NCBI RefSeq assembly: GCF_011752015.1
Contig: NZ_JAAIKA010000001.1
Coordinates: forward strand, 1-64,000
DNA: 64,000 nucleotides
Source of the DNA: Canibacter zhoujuaniae
Lineage (GTDB): Bacteria > Actinomycetota > Actinomycetes > Actinomycetales > Microbacteriaceae
Direction of reading: 5' to 3'
Position 1 is the first letter of the stretch. Each line of letters starts with the position of its first letter. This document shows positions 1 through 8,102 of the stretch, one piece after another. The translations under genes and the position numbers were made by a program. Below the pieces are notes generated by a model. The model was not told where the DNA came from, did not search any database, and saw only the letters and a program-made list of their open reading frames with translations.

Positions 1-66
1 GGCCAGATGTGGAAGCGCAGTAATGTGTGGAGCTGACTGGTACTAATAGACCGAAGACTTGTTAAA
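1..66 (+). rRNA. 23S rRNA, 3' end only
   Basis: The first bases carry the conserved 3' end of bacterial 23S rRNA, including GGAGCTGACTGGTACTAATA and the following GACCGAAGACTTG typical of Actinomycetota. The rest of the gene lies before the window. The exact mature 3' end cannot be set from sequence alone and may differ by a few bases. Confidence 0.93.
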
Positions 67-192
67 CATTTTTTGGCTATAAGAAGTGTTGGGTTGTTTT
101 GTTGTTTGCGTCTACTGTGTGGTTTCCGACGGATCCTTAAATGTTGGTAATTTAATATTGGTTCCACTTTTTTGGGGAGTCCTGTTGAAGGG

Positions 193-312
193 TTTTCCGG
201 TGGTTATAGCGTCAGGGAAACGCCCGGTTACATTCCGAACCCGGAAGCTAAGGCTGACAGCGCTGATGGTACTGCACTCGGGAGGGTGTGGGAGAGTAGG
301 TCACTGCCGGAA
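193..312 (+). rRNA. 5S rRNA
   Basis: This is a complete 5S rRNA. It shows the conserved core ACGCCCGGTTACATTCCGAA, the AAGCTAAG segment, the GCGCTGATGGTACTGC segment and GGGAGAGTAGGTC near the end. The two ends (TTCCGGTGG and ACTGCCGGAA) pair as helix I. It lies about 125 bases after the 23S end, so it is the last gene of an rrn operon. Ends are placed by the helix I pairing and could shift by one or two bases. Confidence 0.95.
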
Positions 313-325
313 TTAATTTTTTCTT

Positions 326-390
326 GTGGGGGTATGTTTTCTTCTCTTACCGTTGTGGTGAGAGTGGGGAACATGCCCCCACTATTTTTA
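326..390 (+). terminator. Rho-independent terminator of the rrn operon
   Basis: GTGGGGGTATGTT (326-338) pairs with AACATGCCCCCAC (370-382) along 13 positions with one G-U pair. Inside it CTCTTACC and GGTGAGAG form a second stem, and TATTTTTAT follows. It sits just downstream of the 5S rRNA and is the expected end of the rRNA transcript. Confidence 0.88.
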
Positions 391-510
391 TACACACACA
401 AAAATACGAGACATTTCAGTTTCCCTAGCCAGATAGTTTTAAGGTTAGCAATGTAGGGTTAGATTCAGTATTTGTGTGCCGGCTCCAACAATCGGCCCAG
501 GGGTTTTCTC

Positions 511-3378
511 GTGACAGTGATCACTTTTTCACTAGCGCTATACTCTTTTGCAAGCCTTCTTGCATACCCACTTCTGCGCCGCTTTGGACGAAACGGCTTT
601 TTTGCTCTAGCTGCTGTTCCAGCCATTGCCTTCTGCGCTTTGGCGACGTATTTGCCTCAAACTTTTAACGGCGAAGCTGTTTCTGAGCACTACGCATGGA
701 TCCCGCAATTTTCCATCGACATCACCTTCCGGATAGATCTTTTTACAAATCTGCTTGCGCTTTTGGTAACAGGTGCCGGTGCACTGATTCTTTTCTACTG
801 CGCACGATACTTCCAGGTGGCAGATCAGAACGTCCCTAGGTTCGGTGCGGTATTCACAGCCTTTGCAGCGGTTATGCTGGGGCTTGTAATTGCCGATAAC
901 GTATTTTTGCTTTTCATTTTTTGGGAAGCGACAACCGTCTTCTCATTCCTGCTTATCGCGCATAACGGTAAGAAGCGTACGGGGCGTGTCGCAGCAGCAC
1001 AGGCAATTATTATCACCACTATTGGTGGTCTTGCCATGCTGGTTGGTCTGATTATTCTTGTGTTTGAAACAGGCGAGGCCAACCTGAGTGCAATTATTGC
1101 CGCGGCGCCCTCATCTACGGCCGCTGCTGTTGCTGTTTTCCTGCTTTTGGCTGGTGCGCTTTCTAAATCTGCTATTTTCCCGTTTCATTTTTGGTTGCCG
1201 CAGGCTATGGCAGCGCCCACCCCTGTTAGCGCCTATTTGCACGCGGCAGCAATGGTTAAAGCCGGTGTTCTCCTAGTGGCTCTGCTCGGGCCAGCATTCG
1301 GAGATATCCCCGGCTATCGCGCGACACTCGTTATTCTCGGTGCGGTTACCATGCTGCTCGGCGGAATACGCGCACTGCGCCAGACTGATCTAAAGCTCGT
1401 GCTCGCCTTCGGCACAGTGAGCCAGCTGGGGATGCTTGTTATGCTCTACGGTGTAGCCATCCCCGCCGTTGACGCTGCTGCAACTGCGCTACTTTTTGCG
1501 CACGCAGTTGCTAAAGCTCCGCTGTTTCTTTCAGTTGGTCTGATCGAGCACTATACCGGAACACGCGATCTAAGGCGGATCAGCGGCCTCGGAAAACAGG
1601 TACCTTTGCTTGCAACCGTCGCAGTTCTTGCGACGCTGTCGATGATTGGGTTCCCGCCGCTTATCGGTTTTGTTGCAAAAGAAGCTGCGCTTACAGAGTT
1701 AATGCATCATCTTAACGATCCTTACGCACCACTTGTTTTGGGGGTTTTGGTAGCAGGATCCGTGCTCACCGTCGCGTATATGCTCCGTTTTGCATATGGT
1801 GCTTTCGCAACCAAAAAAGGAGTTGCCGAAGTCGAAAAACTCCACGACGTTAGCAAACCCATGCTTTTCTCTGCGGCGGTATTTAGCGCGCTTGCTCTTT
1901 TCGGCGGTATCTTCTCAAATCTGCTTGATCCGATATATCAGCGGGTGCGGCCAACGGCCGAAACTATTGAACATTTCGCTCTCTGGCACGGCATTACACC
2001 AGCACTCGGCACCACCGTTGCGGTGCTAGTAGTTGGTGCCCTATTAATTCCTGTTTTCGGTGTTGGTGACTCTAGGCTGCCGCATTTTGAAGATAGGTTT
2101 TCAGCTCCCGCGTTTTTCGCAGATCTATTTTTGGTGTTGGATCGCGTCGCAGTCTGGATTACCGCTCTGACCCAACGTGGCTCCCTGCCGTTCTATCTCG
2201 CTGTGACCTTGACAGTTGCCTCAGTTGGCGTTGGTGGCCACCTACTTCTATCGCAACAGCCGCTTGTCGATACCTACTTGGGGAGCCCTGTGCAGGCTGT
2301 GATTGCTGCTGTGCTGATAATCGCGTCAGTTGCTACGCTGCTTGCCACCAAGCGATTCCAAGCAGCGATTCTTGTCGGGTTTGCCGGCTACGCTATGGCA
2401 GCCCTGTTCGCTCTGCACGGTGCCCCTGACTTGGCGCTGACACAGATGCTTGTTGAGACACTTACGCTGATTGCTTTTGTTTTGGTGATCCGGCGCCTGC
2501 CGCAGCGTCTCTCGCGGCGTGAGAAACTGCCGCTCAGGATCCGCAATATCTTTATTGGATCAGCAATGGCTATTGTGTTGGGAGTTTTTGCGCTTACTGC
2601 ACTCGGTGCGCGCATTCACACGCCCGTTTCAGTTGATTTTGCTGAGCTTGCTGTCTCAGGTGGGCACGGAAAAAACATTGTAAACGTCACGCTCGTTGAT
2701 ATTCGTGGTTGGGATACTTTTGGAGAGCTGAGCGTCGTTATCGCTGCGGCAACAGGTATTGCCTCGCTCGTGTTCCTCTTTGAACGCGGAGATAATCTGC
2801 CAAAGATTAGTCGCCGTGACGCCAGGTCAAATGCACTGCATAAGTTCCGCCAGGTTGTTGATCCGCAGAGCTCAGTCGCGCGCGGCAACTGGATGCTTGC
2901 AGGGAGCGACCTGAGCCCGGAACGGCGGTCGATCGTGCTTGAAGTGGTGGTGCGATTAATTTTCCATATTCTGATTATTCTTTCGATCTACATGCTGCTT
3001 GCCGGGCACAACAGCCCCGGCGGTGGTTTTGCCGGCGGTCTTATTGCCGGCATGGCAGTTGTTGCACGATACTTGACGGGCGGTCGCACCGAGCTCGGTG
3101 CAACAGTACCGTTTGATGCGGGACGCATAGTTGGCATCGGTATGATTATCGCGGCCTTGACGGTTATTGCTCCAATGCTGTTTGGTCAGGCCGCGCTGAC
3201 ATCTAACTGGATCGATCTCGATCTTGGAATTTTTGGTGAGCTTGCGCTGGTGACCTCAACAGTTTTCGATATTGGGGTGTACCTTATCGTGTTTGGGCTG
3301 GTGCTCGATGTGGTTCGCTCACTCGGCGCGCAGATTGATGTGCACACGGAATCAGATCGGCAGGTGACAGCACGATGA
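511..3378 (+). CDS. mrpA: Mrp cation/proton antiporter, fused MrpA-MrpB subunit
   Basis: Large membrane subunit of a multisubunit Na+(K+)/H+ antiporter, which uses the proton gradient to expel sodium. The roughly 955-residue protein has an NuoL-like proton-channel part in its first two thirds, with conserved lysine-containing stretches such as ALSKSAIFPFHFWLPQAMAA. From about residue 805 a MrpB-type domain follows (LAGHNSPGGGFAGG). Such A-B fusions are usual in Actinomycetota. I prefer GTG 511, preceded by AGGGG, to an in-frame TTG at 472, which would add 13 hydrophilic residues. The stop overlaps mrpC by ATGA, so the subunits are translationally coupled. Confidence 0.92.
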   Translation: MTVITFSLALYSFASLLAYPLLRRFGRNGFFALAAVPAIAFCALATYLPQTFNGEAVSEHYAWIPQFSIDITFRIDLFTNLLALLVTGAGALILFYCARYFQVADQNVPRFGAVFTAFAAVMLGLVIADNVFLLFIFWEATTVFSFLLIAHNGKKRTGRVAAAQAIIITTIGGLAMLVGLIILVFETGEANLSAIIAAAPSSTAAAVAVFLLLAGALSKSAIFPFHFWLPQAMAAPTPVSAYLHAAAMVKAGVLLVALLGPAFGDIPGYRATLVILGAVTMLLGGIRALRQTDLKLVLAFGTVSQLGMLVMLYGVAIPAVDAAATALLFAHAVAKAPLFLSVGLIEHYTGTRDLRRISGLGKQVPLLATVAVLATLSMIGFPPLIGFVAKEAALTELMHHLNDPYAPLVLGVLVAGSVLTVAYMLRFAYGAFATKKGVAEVEKLHDVSKPMLFSAAVFSALALFGGIFSNLLDPIYQRVRPTAETIEHFALWHGITPALGTTVAVLVVGALLIPVFGVGDSRLPHFEDRFSAPAFFADLFLVLDRVAVWITALTQRGSLPFYLAVTLTVASVGVGGHLLLSQQPLVDTYLGSPVQAVIAAVLIIASVATLLATKRFQAAILVGFAGYAMAALFALHGAPDLALTQMLVETLTLIAFVLVIRRLPQRLSRREKLPLRIRNIFIGSAMAIVLGVFALTALGARIHTPVSVDFAELAVSGGHGKNIVNVTLVDIRGWDTFGELSVVIAAATGIASLVFLFERGDNLPKISRRDARSNALHKFRQVVDPQSSVARGNWMLAGSDLSPERRSIVLEVVVRLIFHILIILSIYMLLAGHNSPGGGFAGGLIAGMAVVARYLTGGRTELGATVPFDAGRIVGIGMIIAALTVIAPMLFGQAALTSNWIDLDLGIFGELALVTSTVFDIGVYLIVFGLVLDVVRSLGAQIDVHTESDRQVTAR

Positions 3379-3866
3379 CAGTTTCGCTGCTTTTAGTTGT
3401 AGCTATGGTGGTCATGTATGCGGTTGGTTTTACTCTCATGCTCGATCGCGGTTTTACCAGAATTTTGCTCGGTTTCTTGCTTGTTGGAAACGCCACCAAC
3501 CTGCTAATTTTCATGATGTCCGGTAGTTTCGGCGCAGCACCTCTGGTAGGGACCGCAGATGCGGAAGAGATGAATGATCCGCTGCCGCAGGCGTTTGTGC
3601 TGACTGCAATTGTGATTACTTTTGCGGTGAGTGCCTTTCTGCTGGCACTGATATACCGCGCTTTCCGGCATGCTGAAGATCACGACGACCGGGTGAGTGA
3701 CGACGCTGAAGATGTTGAGATTACGCAGTCTGAACAGCACGGTTTTGTTGAAGAGATTTCACCCGAAGAGCTCGAACAGGTTGTTGAGTTCGATATCGAT
3801 GATGACGGCGAAGACGACCGCTTAAGCGCGGCCGCGAAAAAGCAGACTAAGACGGAGGGAGAATAA
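3375..3866 (+). CDS. mrpC: Mrp antiporter subunit C (NuoK-like) with a long acidic tail
   Basis: Small membrane subunit related to NuoK of complex I; it packs with MrpA and MrpD in the antiporter. The first 95 or so residues hold three membrane segments, with the family stretch GFLLVGNATNLLIF and the DPLPQAFVLTAIVI motif. The remaining 65 residues are a hydrophilic, strongly acidic cytoplasmic tail rich in Asp and Glu (for example EFDIDDDGEDD). Its first codon overlaps the mrpA stop and its stop overlaps the mrpD start (TAATG), so expression is coupled to both. Confidence 0.92.
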   Translation: MTVSLLLVVAMVVMYAVGFTLMLDRGFTRILLGFLLVGNATNLLIFMMSGSFGAAPLVGTADAEEMNDPLPQAFVLTAIVITFAVSAFLLALIYRAFRHAEDHDDRVSDDAEDVEITQSEQHGFVEEISPEELEQVVEFDIDDDGEDDRLSAAAKKQTKTEGE

Positions 3867-5440
3867 TGGACACAGCCGCACTTGTGCCCCTGGTGGTGCT
3901 TGTTCCCCTGCTTGGTGCTGCTATGGCGTTGGCGGTGCCGCAGCGCCGAAACCTGCAGAGTCTCATCACCTTCGTTTCGCTCACTGTTGTAGCGTTAATC
4001 GGTGTTGCAATGATGGTCATTATCGATGTGCAGGATGCGCCTTTGGTAATGGCTATCGGTGGTTGGGAAGCGCCTGTTGGAATTGTGCTAATGGCCGACC
4101 GGCTTTCGGCAGCACTTGTTACAACTTCGGCGATTGTGCTGATAGCAGTGCTCGTCTTCTCTATCGGGCAGCGTCTATCTGATGGTGATGAGGAAACCCC
4201 TGTTTCTATCTTCTTCCCAAGCTACTTGGTTTTGGGAGCGGGAGTTTTCGACGCATTCGTAGCCAACGATTTGTTTAACCTCTACGTCGCCTTTGAAATT
4301 TTGCTCGTTGCAAGCTATGTGCTTCTGACAATGGGTGGCACCGGACCACGTATTCGTGCGGGCATCACATATATTGTTGTCTCGCTGGTCTCTTCTGTGC
4401 TTTTTCTTGCGGCGCTGGGCATTATTTACGGCGCCACAGGCACTGTAAGCATGGCGCAGCTTTCGATCCGAATTGCTGAGCTGAACCCAGAAATACAGCT
4501 CGCCCTAAATCTCCTTTTGCTTGTTGCCTTTGGCATTAAAGCAGCTATTTTCCCGCTCTCATTTTGGCTGCCAGACTCCTACCCAACCGCTCCCGCGCCC
4601 GTTACTGCGGTTTTTGCGGGTCTGCTGACAAAAGTTGGTATTTACGCTATTTTGCGCAGCCAAACTATGCTCTTCCCGGAGTCTGATATTAATCAGTTGC
4701 TGATGTGGATGGCGGCCCTGACTCTTATCGTCGGTATTCTTGGTGCACTATCACAGCGCGATATAAAGAGGCTTTTGAGTTTCACGCTGGTCAGCCATAT
4801 CGGTTACCTGCTTTTTGGTATCGCGATCAACACTGCGGCGGGATTCAACGCGACCGTCTACTACATAATTCACCACATTATTGTGCAGACAACTATGTTC
4901 CTGTGTGTTGGGATGATTGAGCGCGTCGGCGGATCAACTAACATGGAGCGACTCAGTGGTCTGTTAAAGAAAGCGCCTCTGCTTGCAGTTATGACCTTCA
5001 TAACCATGATGAATCTTGGTGGTATTCCACCGTTTTCCGGGTTCCTTGGTAAAGTCGGCTTGTTCAGTGCGGCTGCTGCAAACCCGACTGCAACGCACTA
5101 TTGGTTAATCGGGATCGGCACGGTTGTGTCGCTGCTAACTCTAAACGCGCTGATCCGGATGTGGACACTTTCTTTCTGGCGCCCGAAGAGCGAAATAAAA
5201 GACGGGCAGAGTATGCTCCAACAGCTAGTAGATGCACCAGATTTGGGGCCGGAGCGCGGGTCACGAGAGGTTCCAAAACTGATGACTGCCGCAACTGCGA
5301 GCATGGTTCTTGTCTGTTTAGGGTTGACACTGTTTGCAGGACCTTTGATGAGCTATGCAGACCGGGCTGGTCGCGTGTTAAGCGATCGAGAGCTGCAGAT
5401 CCCATGGTATGTGGATCCACCACAGGAGGTTAAACCATGA
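3866..5440 (+). CDS. mrpD: Mrp antiporter subunit D (NuoN/NuoM-like)
   Basis: Second proton-translocating subunit of the Mrp antiporter, 524 residues and almost entirely membrane-embedded. It carries the proton-antiporter family core: FEILLVASYVLLTMGG, then GIKAAIFPLSFWLPDSYP around residue 225-245, and LLSFTLVSHIGYLLFGIA. The SD AGGGAG lies just before the ATG, which overlaps the mrpC stop. The length fits the family. MrpA and MrpD both resemble complex I subunits; position and the matching mrpC and mrpE neighbours decide for MrpD. Confidence 0.93.
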   Translation: MDTAALVPLVVLVPLLGAAMALAVPQRRNLQSLITFVSLTVVALIGVAMMVIIDVQDAPLVMAIGGWEAPVGIVLMADRLSAALVTTSAIVLIAVLVFSIGQRLSDGDEETPVSIFFPSYLVLGAGVFDAFVANDLFNLYVAFEILLVASYVLLTMGGTGPRIRAGITYIVVSLVSSVLFLAALGIIYGATGTVSMAQLSIRIAELNPEIQLALNLLLLVAFGIKAAIFPLSFWLPDSYPTAPAPVTAVFAGLLTKVGIYAILRSQTMLFPESDINQLLMWMAALTLIVGILGALSQRDIKRLLSFTLVSHIGYLLFGIAINTAAGFNATVYYIIHHIIVQTTMFLCVGMIERVGGSTNMERLSGLLKKAPLLAVMTFITMMNLGGIPPFSGFLGKVGLFSAAAANPTATHYWLIGIGTVVSLLTLNALIRMWTLSFWRPKSEIKDGQSMLQQLVDAPDLGPERGSREVPKLMTAATASMVLVCLGLTLFAGPLMSYADRAGRVLSDRELQIPWYVDPPQEVKP

Positions 5441-6042
5441 CTACCGAACTAACTGAGAAGCGGGCGCAGCGCTTGCGTGACAGCGCAGAAAGCTACACAG
5501 ACCGCCGCTTTCATTTTTTGATTCGTGTGCATGAACTGCCGCTAATTTTTGGTCTTGTTGTGGTGTGGATGATGCTGTGGCAAGAAATCACACCAATGTC
5601 ATTTGTGTCTGGTATTGCGGTCGCGATTCTTGTTACCCGCGTTTTTTATCTGCCACCGGTTGAGCTTGCCGGACGTTTTAATATTTTTGCGGCGCTGCAG
5701 TACTTTATCTACTTCCTGTGGGAGCTTGTGCTCGGGTCGCTGCAGGTGGCGTGGCATGCGGTTAACCCTTTCAAAAGGGTGAGCCCGGCGGTGGTAGAGG
5801 TGCGTTTGCGCACAAGAAGTGACTTTATTCTCACGATGACAGGTTTGACAATTTCACTGATCCCCGGATCTTTGATTGTGGATGTTGACCGTTTTAATTC
5901 CGTGCTTTATCTACACATGTTGCACGGGCCGGAAAAGAAACAGCGCGACAAGCTACGTCGCGATGTCCATAAGATTGAACGCTTACTGGTAAACGCTATT
6001 GGTTCGCGTTCAGATATGGAGGATTGTCGTGCTAATTCTTGA
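5437..6042 (+). CDS. mrpE: Mrp antiporter subunit E
   Basis: Subunit E of the Mrp complex, 201 residues. It has a hydrophilic N-terminal segment, two or three membrane helices and a cytoplasmic C-terminal domain. The stretch LRTRSDFILTMTGLTISLIPGSLIVDVD is typical of the family (TLTPGT-like turn, here SLIPGS). ATG overlaps the mrpD stop (ATGA) and is preceded by AGGAGG. It ends inside the start of mrpF. The role in the complex is assembly and ion passage rather than proton pumping. Confidence 0.9.
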   Translation: MTTELTEKRAQRLRDSAESYTDRRFHFLIRVHELPLIFGLVVVWMMLWQEITPMSFVSGIAVAILVTRVFYLPPVELAGRFNIFAALQYFIYFLWELVLGSLQVAWHAVNPFKRVSPAVVEVRLRTRSDFILTMTGLTISLIPGSLIVDVDRFNSVLYLHMLHGPEKKQRDKLRRDVHKIERLLVNAIGSRSDMEDCRANS

Positions 6043-6427
6043 GAATACACTCGTCTGGATCGGAGCTGGTGCGCTGGCCATAACTGCTTTGTGCGCCCTT
6101 ATTCGTGCTCTTCAGGGGCCGACGATTCTTGATCGCTTGGTGGCCAGCGACGTTCTGCTCACAACTATTGTGCTAGCGATGGGGGCTGAGATGGTTATTA
6201 ATAATCACAACAATTCTGTCCCGGTTATGATCGGTATCTCTGCGACTGCAGCCTTAGCAACCGTAACTGTGTCGCGATATGTGCGTCGCGCTAATCCGAC
6301 AAATTTGGAGAAGGGCGTTTCTACAGGTCAGGGCACAGAAAATGAGCGTCCTGCGACCGGAGAAATTCAGATTACGCACGCTAATTCTGAACCGCAGACA
6401 GACTTTACAGCTAAGAAGGAGGGGTAG
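6029..6427 (+). CDS. mrpF: Mrp antiporter subunit F
   Basis: Small membrane subunit F, 132 residues, with three predicted helices and the conserved RALQGPTILDRLVASDVL motif. I place the start at GTG 6029 because TGGAGG lies seven bases upstream and the protein then begins with the usual short N-terminus (LILENTLVW). A longer frame to 5999 would begin inside mrpE. The gene overlaps mrpE by 14 bases. The C-terminal 45 residues are hydrophilic and not conserved in the family. Confidence 0.9.
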   Translation: MLILENTLVWIGAGALAITALCALIRALQGPTILDRLVASDVLLTTIVLAMGAEMVINNHNNSVPVMIGISATAALATVTVSRYVRRANPTNLEKGVSTGQGTENERPATGEIQITHANSEPQTDFTAKKEG

Positions 6428-6429
6428 CC

Positions 6430-6846
6430 GTGTTAGAGTCTCCTATTTGGGAAATTGCAGCAGCAGTGTGTGTACTCGGTGCTGGTCTGCTTTCTGCAAC
6501 AGCTGGAATCGGTTTGCTGCGCTTTAAAGACCCTCTGTCCCGCTTGCACGCAGCGACGAAACCACAGATTTTTGGGCTGCTACTGATTATTTTGGCGGTT
6601 GCTCTTGATCAGCGTAATTTGATGACACTGTTTGCGCTGCTGCCGGTTTTTATTCTGCAGTCTCTTACTGCGCCTGTGTCGGCGCACATGGCTGGTCGCG
6701 CTGCCTATCGTGCGGGTCATATTGATCGCGAACATTTGGCGCTGGATGAGCTTGAGCCGGTTATTCAGCGTGCGAACACAGATGTAGAGGATCCTAGACG
6801 CATTGATATTTCAGCGGAAGAGGGCTGGTCGATCAAAAACACTTAA
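6430..6846 (+). CDS. mrpG: Mrp antiporter subunit G
   Basis: Last subunit of the antiporter, 138 residues. It shows the family pattern GAGLLSATAGIGLLRFKDPLSRLHAATKPQ followed by two more hydrophobic stretches and a hydrophilic tail. GTG start after AAGGAGGGG, two bases after the mrpF stop. It closes the operon; the next gene has its own promoter-like sequence and a different base composition. Confidence 0.91.
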   Translation: MLESPIWEIAAAVCVLGAGLLSATAGIGLLRFKDPLSRLHAATKPQIFGLLLIILAVALDQRNLMTLFALLPVFILQSLTAPVSAHMAGRAAYRAGHIDREHLALDELEPVIQRANTDVEDPRRIDISAEEGWSIKNT

Positions 6847-6849
6847 ACT

Positions 6850-6878
6850 TTGTTAATTATAGGAGTTTGTGTTATACA
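6850..6878 (+). promoter_or_regulatory. Candidate promoter of the 6921 gene
   Basis: TTGTTA (6850-6855) and TATACA (6873-6878) lie 17 bases apart, each matching four of six consensus positions for the housekeeping sigma factor. They lie just after the Mrp operon and about 40 bases before the SD AGGGAGAG of the next gene. This supports independent transcription of the secreted protein. Confidence 0.45.
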
Positions 6879-6920
6879 GAGAAATGAGTACTCAATTTCA
6901 AAGACGAAGGGAGAGTTCTC

Positions 6921-7535
6921 ATGTTAAAGAAACTAATTACATTAGCTCTTGTAGGGAGTTTATGGGGTTCGCTGCAAACAGCACCCGAGCCTGACATCAA
7001 TTCCCAATTTGAGCTTACAACCGGAGTAGAGGTTGTCAATACTGAGACCGGGGAAGTTATATATTCAGAGAGTCAGACCCAAACACTCGAAGAATCAAGC
7101 GGAACAGTCACATTTAATTACGAATATGTCGATTATTCCGAATTTGGAGCTGCGCTGCGAAGTATAAGACCGGATGCAACTATAGGGGGCACAATGAACC
7201 CTGGTTCTGTCAGCTCTAGCTTGACTCTTACCTACTCCACTCGACGTGATGAGATTCGTTTGGAGAAAGTATCCGGTAGCTGGTCTCCTAAGCTAGGTGT
7301 TTCACTTACAGATAGAAAAGTTAATATCTACAACGGTGGCATGGCTCCAGAATCGATAACAAAATACCCAACTGCGAATACCTACGCTTTCAACACTGGT
7401 TGGGGTTATGTGATAAAGCCCCCATCTTCTTATTACCTATCTCCTAGGGCATTAGCATCTGTAAGATATAAAATTACTGGGACTAATACCCCTTGGCTAG
7501 AACTTCGACACTGGGTCGATTTGCAGAGCGCATAG
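6921..7535 (+). CDS. Secreted protein of unknown function, AT-rich
   Basis: I do not recognise a firm family. The 204-residue protein starts with a short signal peptide (MLKKLITLALVGSLWGSL, probable cleavage near QTA). The mature part is rich in Ser, Thr and aromatic residues, with alternating patterns that suggest a beta-sheet fold (SSLTLTYSTRRDEIRLEKVS). It has no cysteine and no anchor. Codon use is much more AT-rich than in the flanking genes, with many TTA, AGA and ATA codons, which hints at acquisition from outside. A good SD, AGGGAGAG, precedes ATG. Together with the small membrane protein downstream it may be a two-gene accessory unit, but this is inference. Confidence 0.75.
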   Translation: MLKKLITLALVGSLWGSLQTAPEPDINSQFELTTGVEVVNTETGEVIYSESQTQTLEESSGTVTFNYEYVDYSEFGAALRSIRPDATIGGTMNPGSVSSSLTLTYSTRRDEIRLEKVSGSWSPKLGVSLTDRKVNIYNGGMAPESITKYPTANTYAFNTGWGYVIKPPSSYYLSPRALASVRYKITGTNTPWLELRHWVDLQSA

Positions 7536-7547
7536 CTTATATTTAAG

Positions 7548-7587
7548 AGGCTTGGAACGGCGCTGCAATCGGTGCCGTCTCAAGCCT
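7548..7587 (+). repeat. Intergenic hairpin between the secreted and membrane protein genes
   Basis: AGGCTTG (7548-7554) pairs with CAAGCCT (7581-7587), and ACGGC with GTGCCGT can extend the stem with a small bulge. No run of T follows, so it may be a weak terminator or an mRNA processing or stability element rather than a classical terminator. Confidence 0.5.
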
Positions 7588-7588
7588 A

Positions 7589-7604
7589 GATTCGAAGGAG
7601 AATC
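7589..7604 (+). promoter_or_regulatory. Small hairpin presenting the Shine-Dalgarno in its loop
   Basis: GATTC and GAATC flank GAAGGA exactly, so the SD of the 7608 gene forms the loop of a five-base-pair stem that ends three bases before the ATG. The stem is short; its effect on translation is a guess. Confidence 0.35.
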
Positions 7605-7607
7605 AAA

Positions 7608-7982
7608 ATGAGATTTAAAATTGTGAACGTTGTTGCTGCCGTTCTCGGCGGGGGAGTTCTGCCGGCGGTTATGGCGCTGACGGCGGAAGGCTTGGATCGG
7701 TCAGTCTGGGCTGTGGTGCCGGCACTGCTGCAATTTATCCTGTTTCTGCTAGCGATTGTGGCGCTACACTGCGCCGCCGGAAAATACGGAAAAACTGCGC
7801 CACCTAAAGGTGAGCAGCTCGTATATCTCACGCTCGCCTTAGTTTCATGGATTGTGGCAATGGTCGCTACTAACTATCTATACATATTCACTCCATGGCT
7901 GCACTTCGGTGCGATGGTGGTCATCGTTGCGCTGCTTTTAGAGGCGTTATTTAAACCGGCTGACTCCGCCGTAAATAACTAA
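7608..7982 (+). CDS. Small integral membrane protein, function unknown
   Basis: A 124-residue protein with about four hydrophobic segments (around residues 6-25, 33-55, 72-92 and 95-113) separated by short loops; a positively charged loop (GKYGKTAPPKGEQ) follows the second segment. No motif identifies a function. ATG follows the SD AAGGAG. Base composition is close to the chromosome average, unlike the AT-rich gene before it. It lies 72 bases after that gene in the same direction, so it could be co-transcribed. Confidence 0.75.
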   Translation: MRFKIVNVVAAVLGGGVLPAVMALTAEGLDRSVWAVVPALLQFILFLLAIVALHCAAGKYGKTAPPKGEQLVYLTLALVSWIVAMVATNYLYIFTPWLHFGAMVVIVALLLEALFKPADSAVNN

Positions 7983-8102
7983 TCTAGGGTGCTCTCAGTA
8001 GCTTCACAGCTGCTGCATCTGAAGGTGCAAAAGAATAGTATTTGAGATAGTTTAGAGGGTGAGGTATTTCCCCTAAATACGATAGTGAAGGCGGTGTTAA
8101 TC

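Noticed and set aside
86-456. Two small open frames (76 and 94 codons) over the 5S rRNA and its spacer
   Set aside because: They overlap the 5S rRNA and the terminator, have no SD and no protein-like composition.
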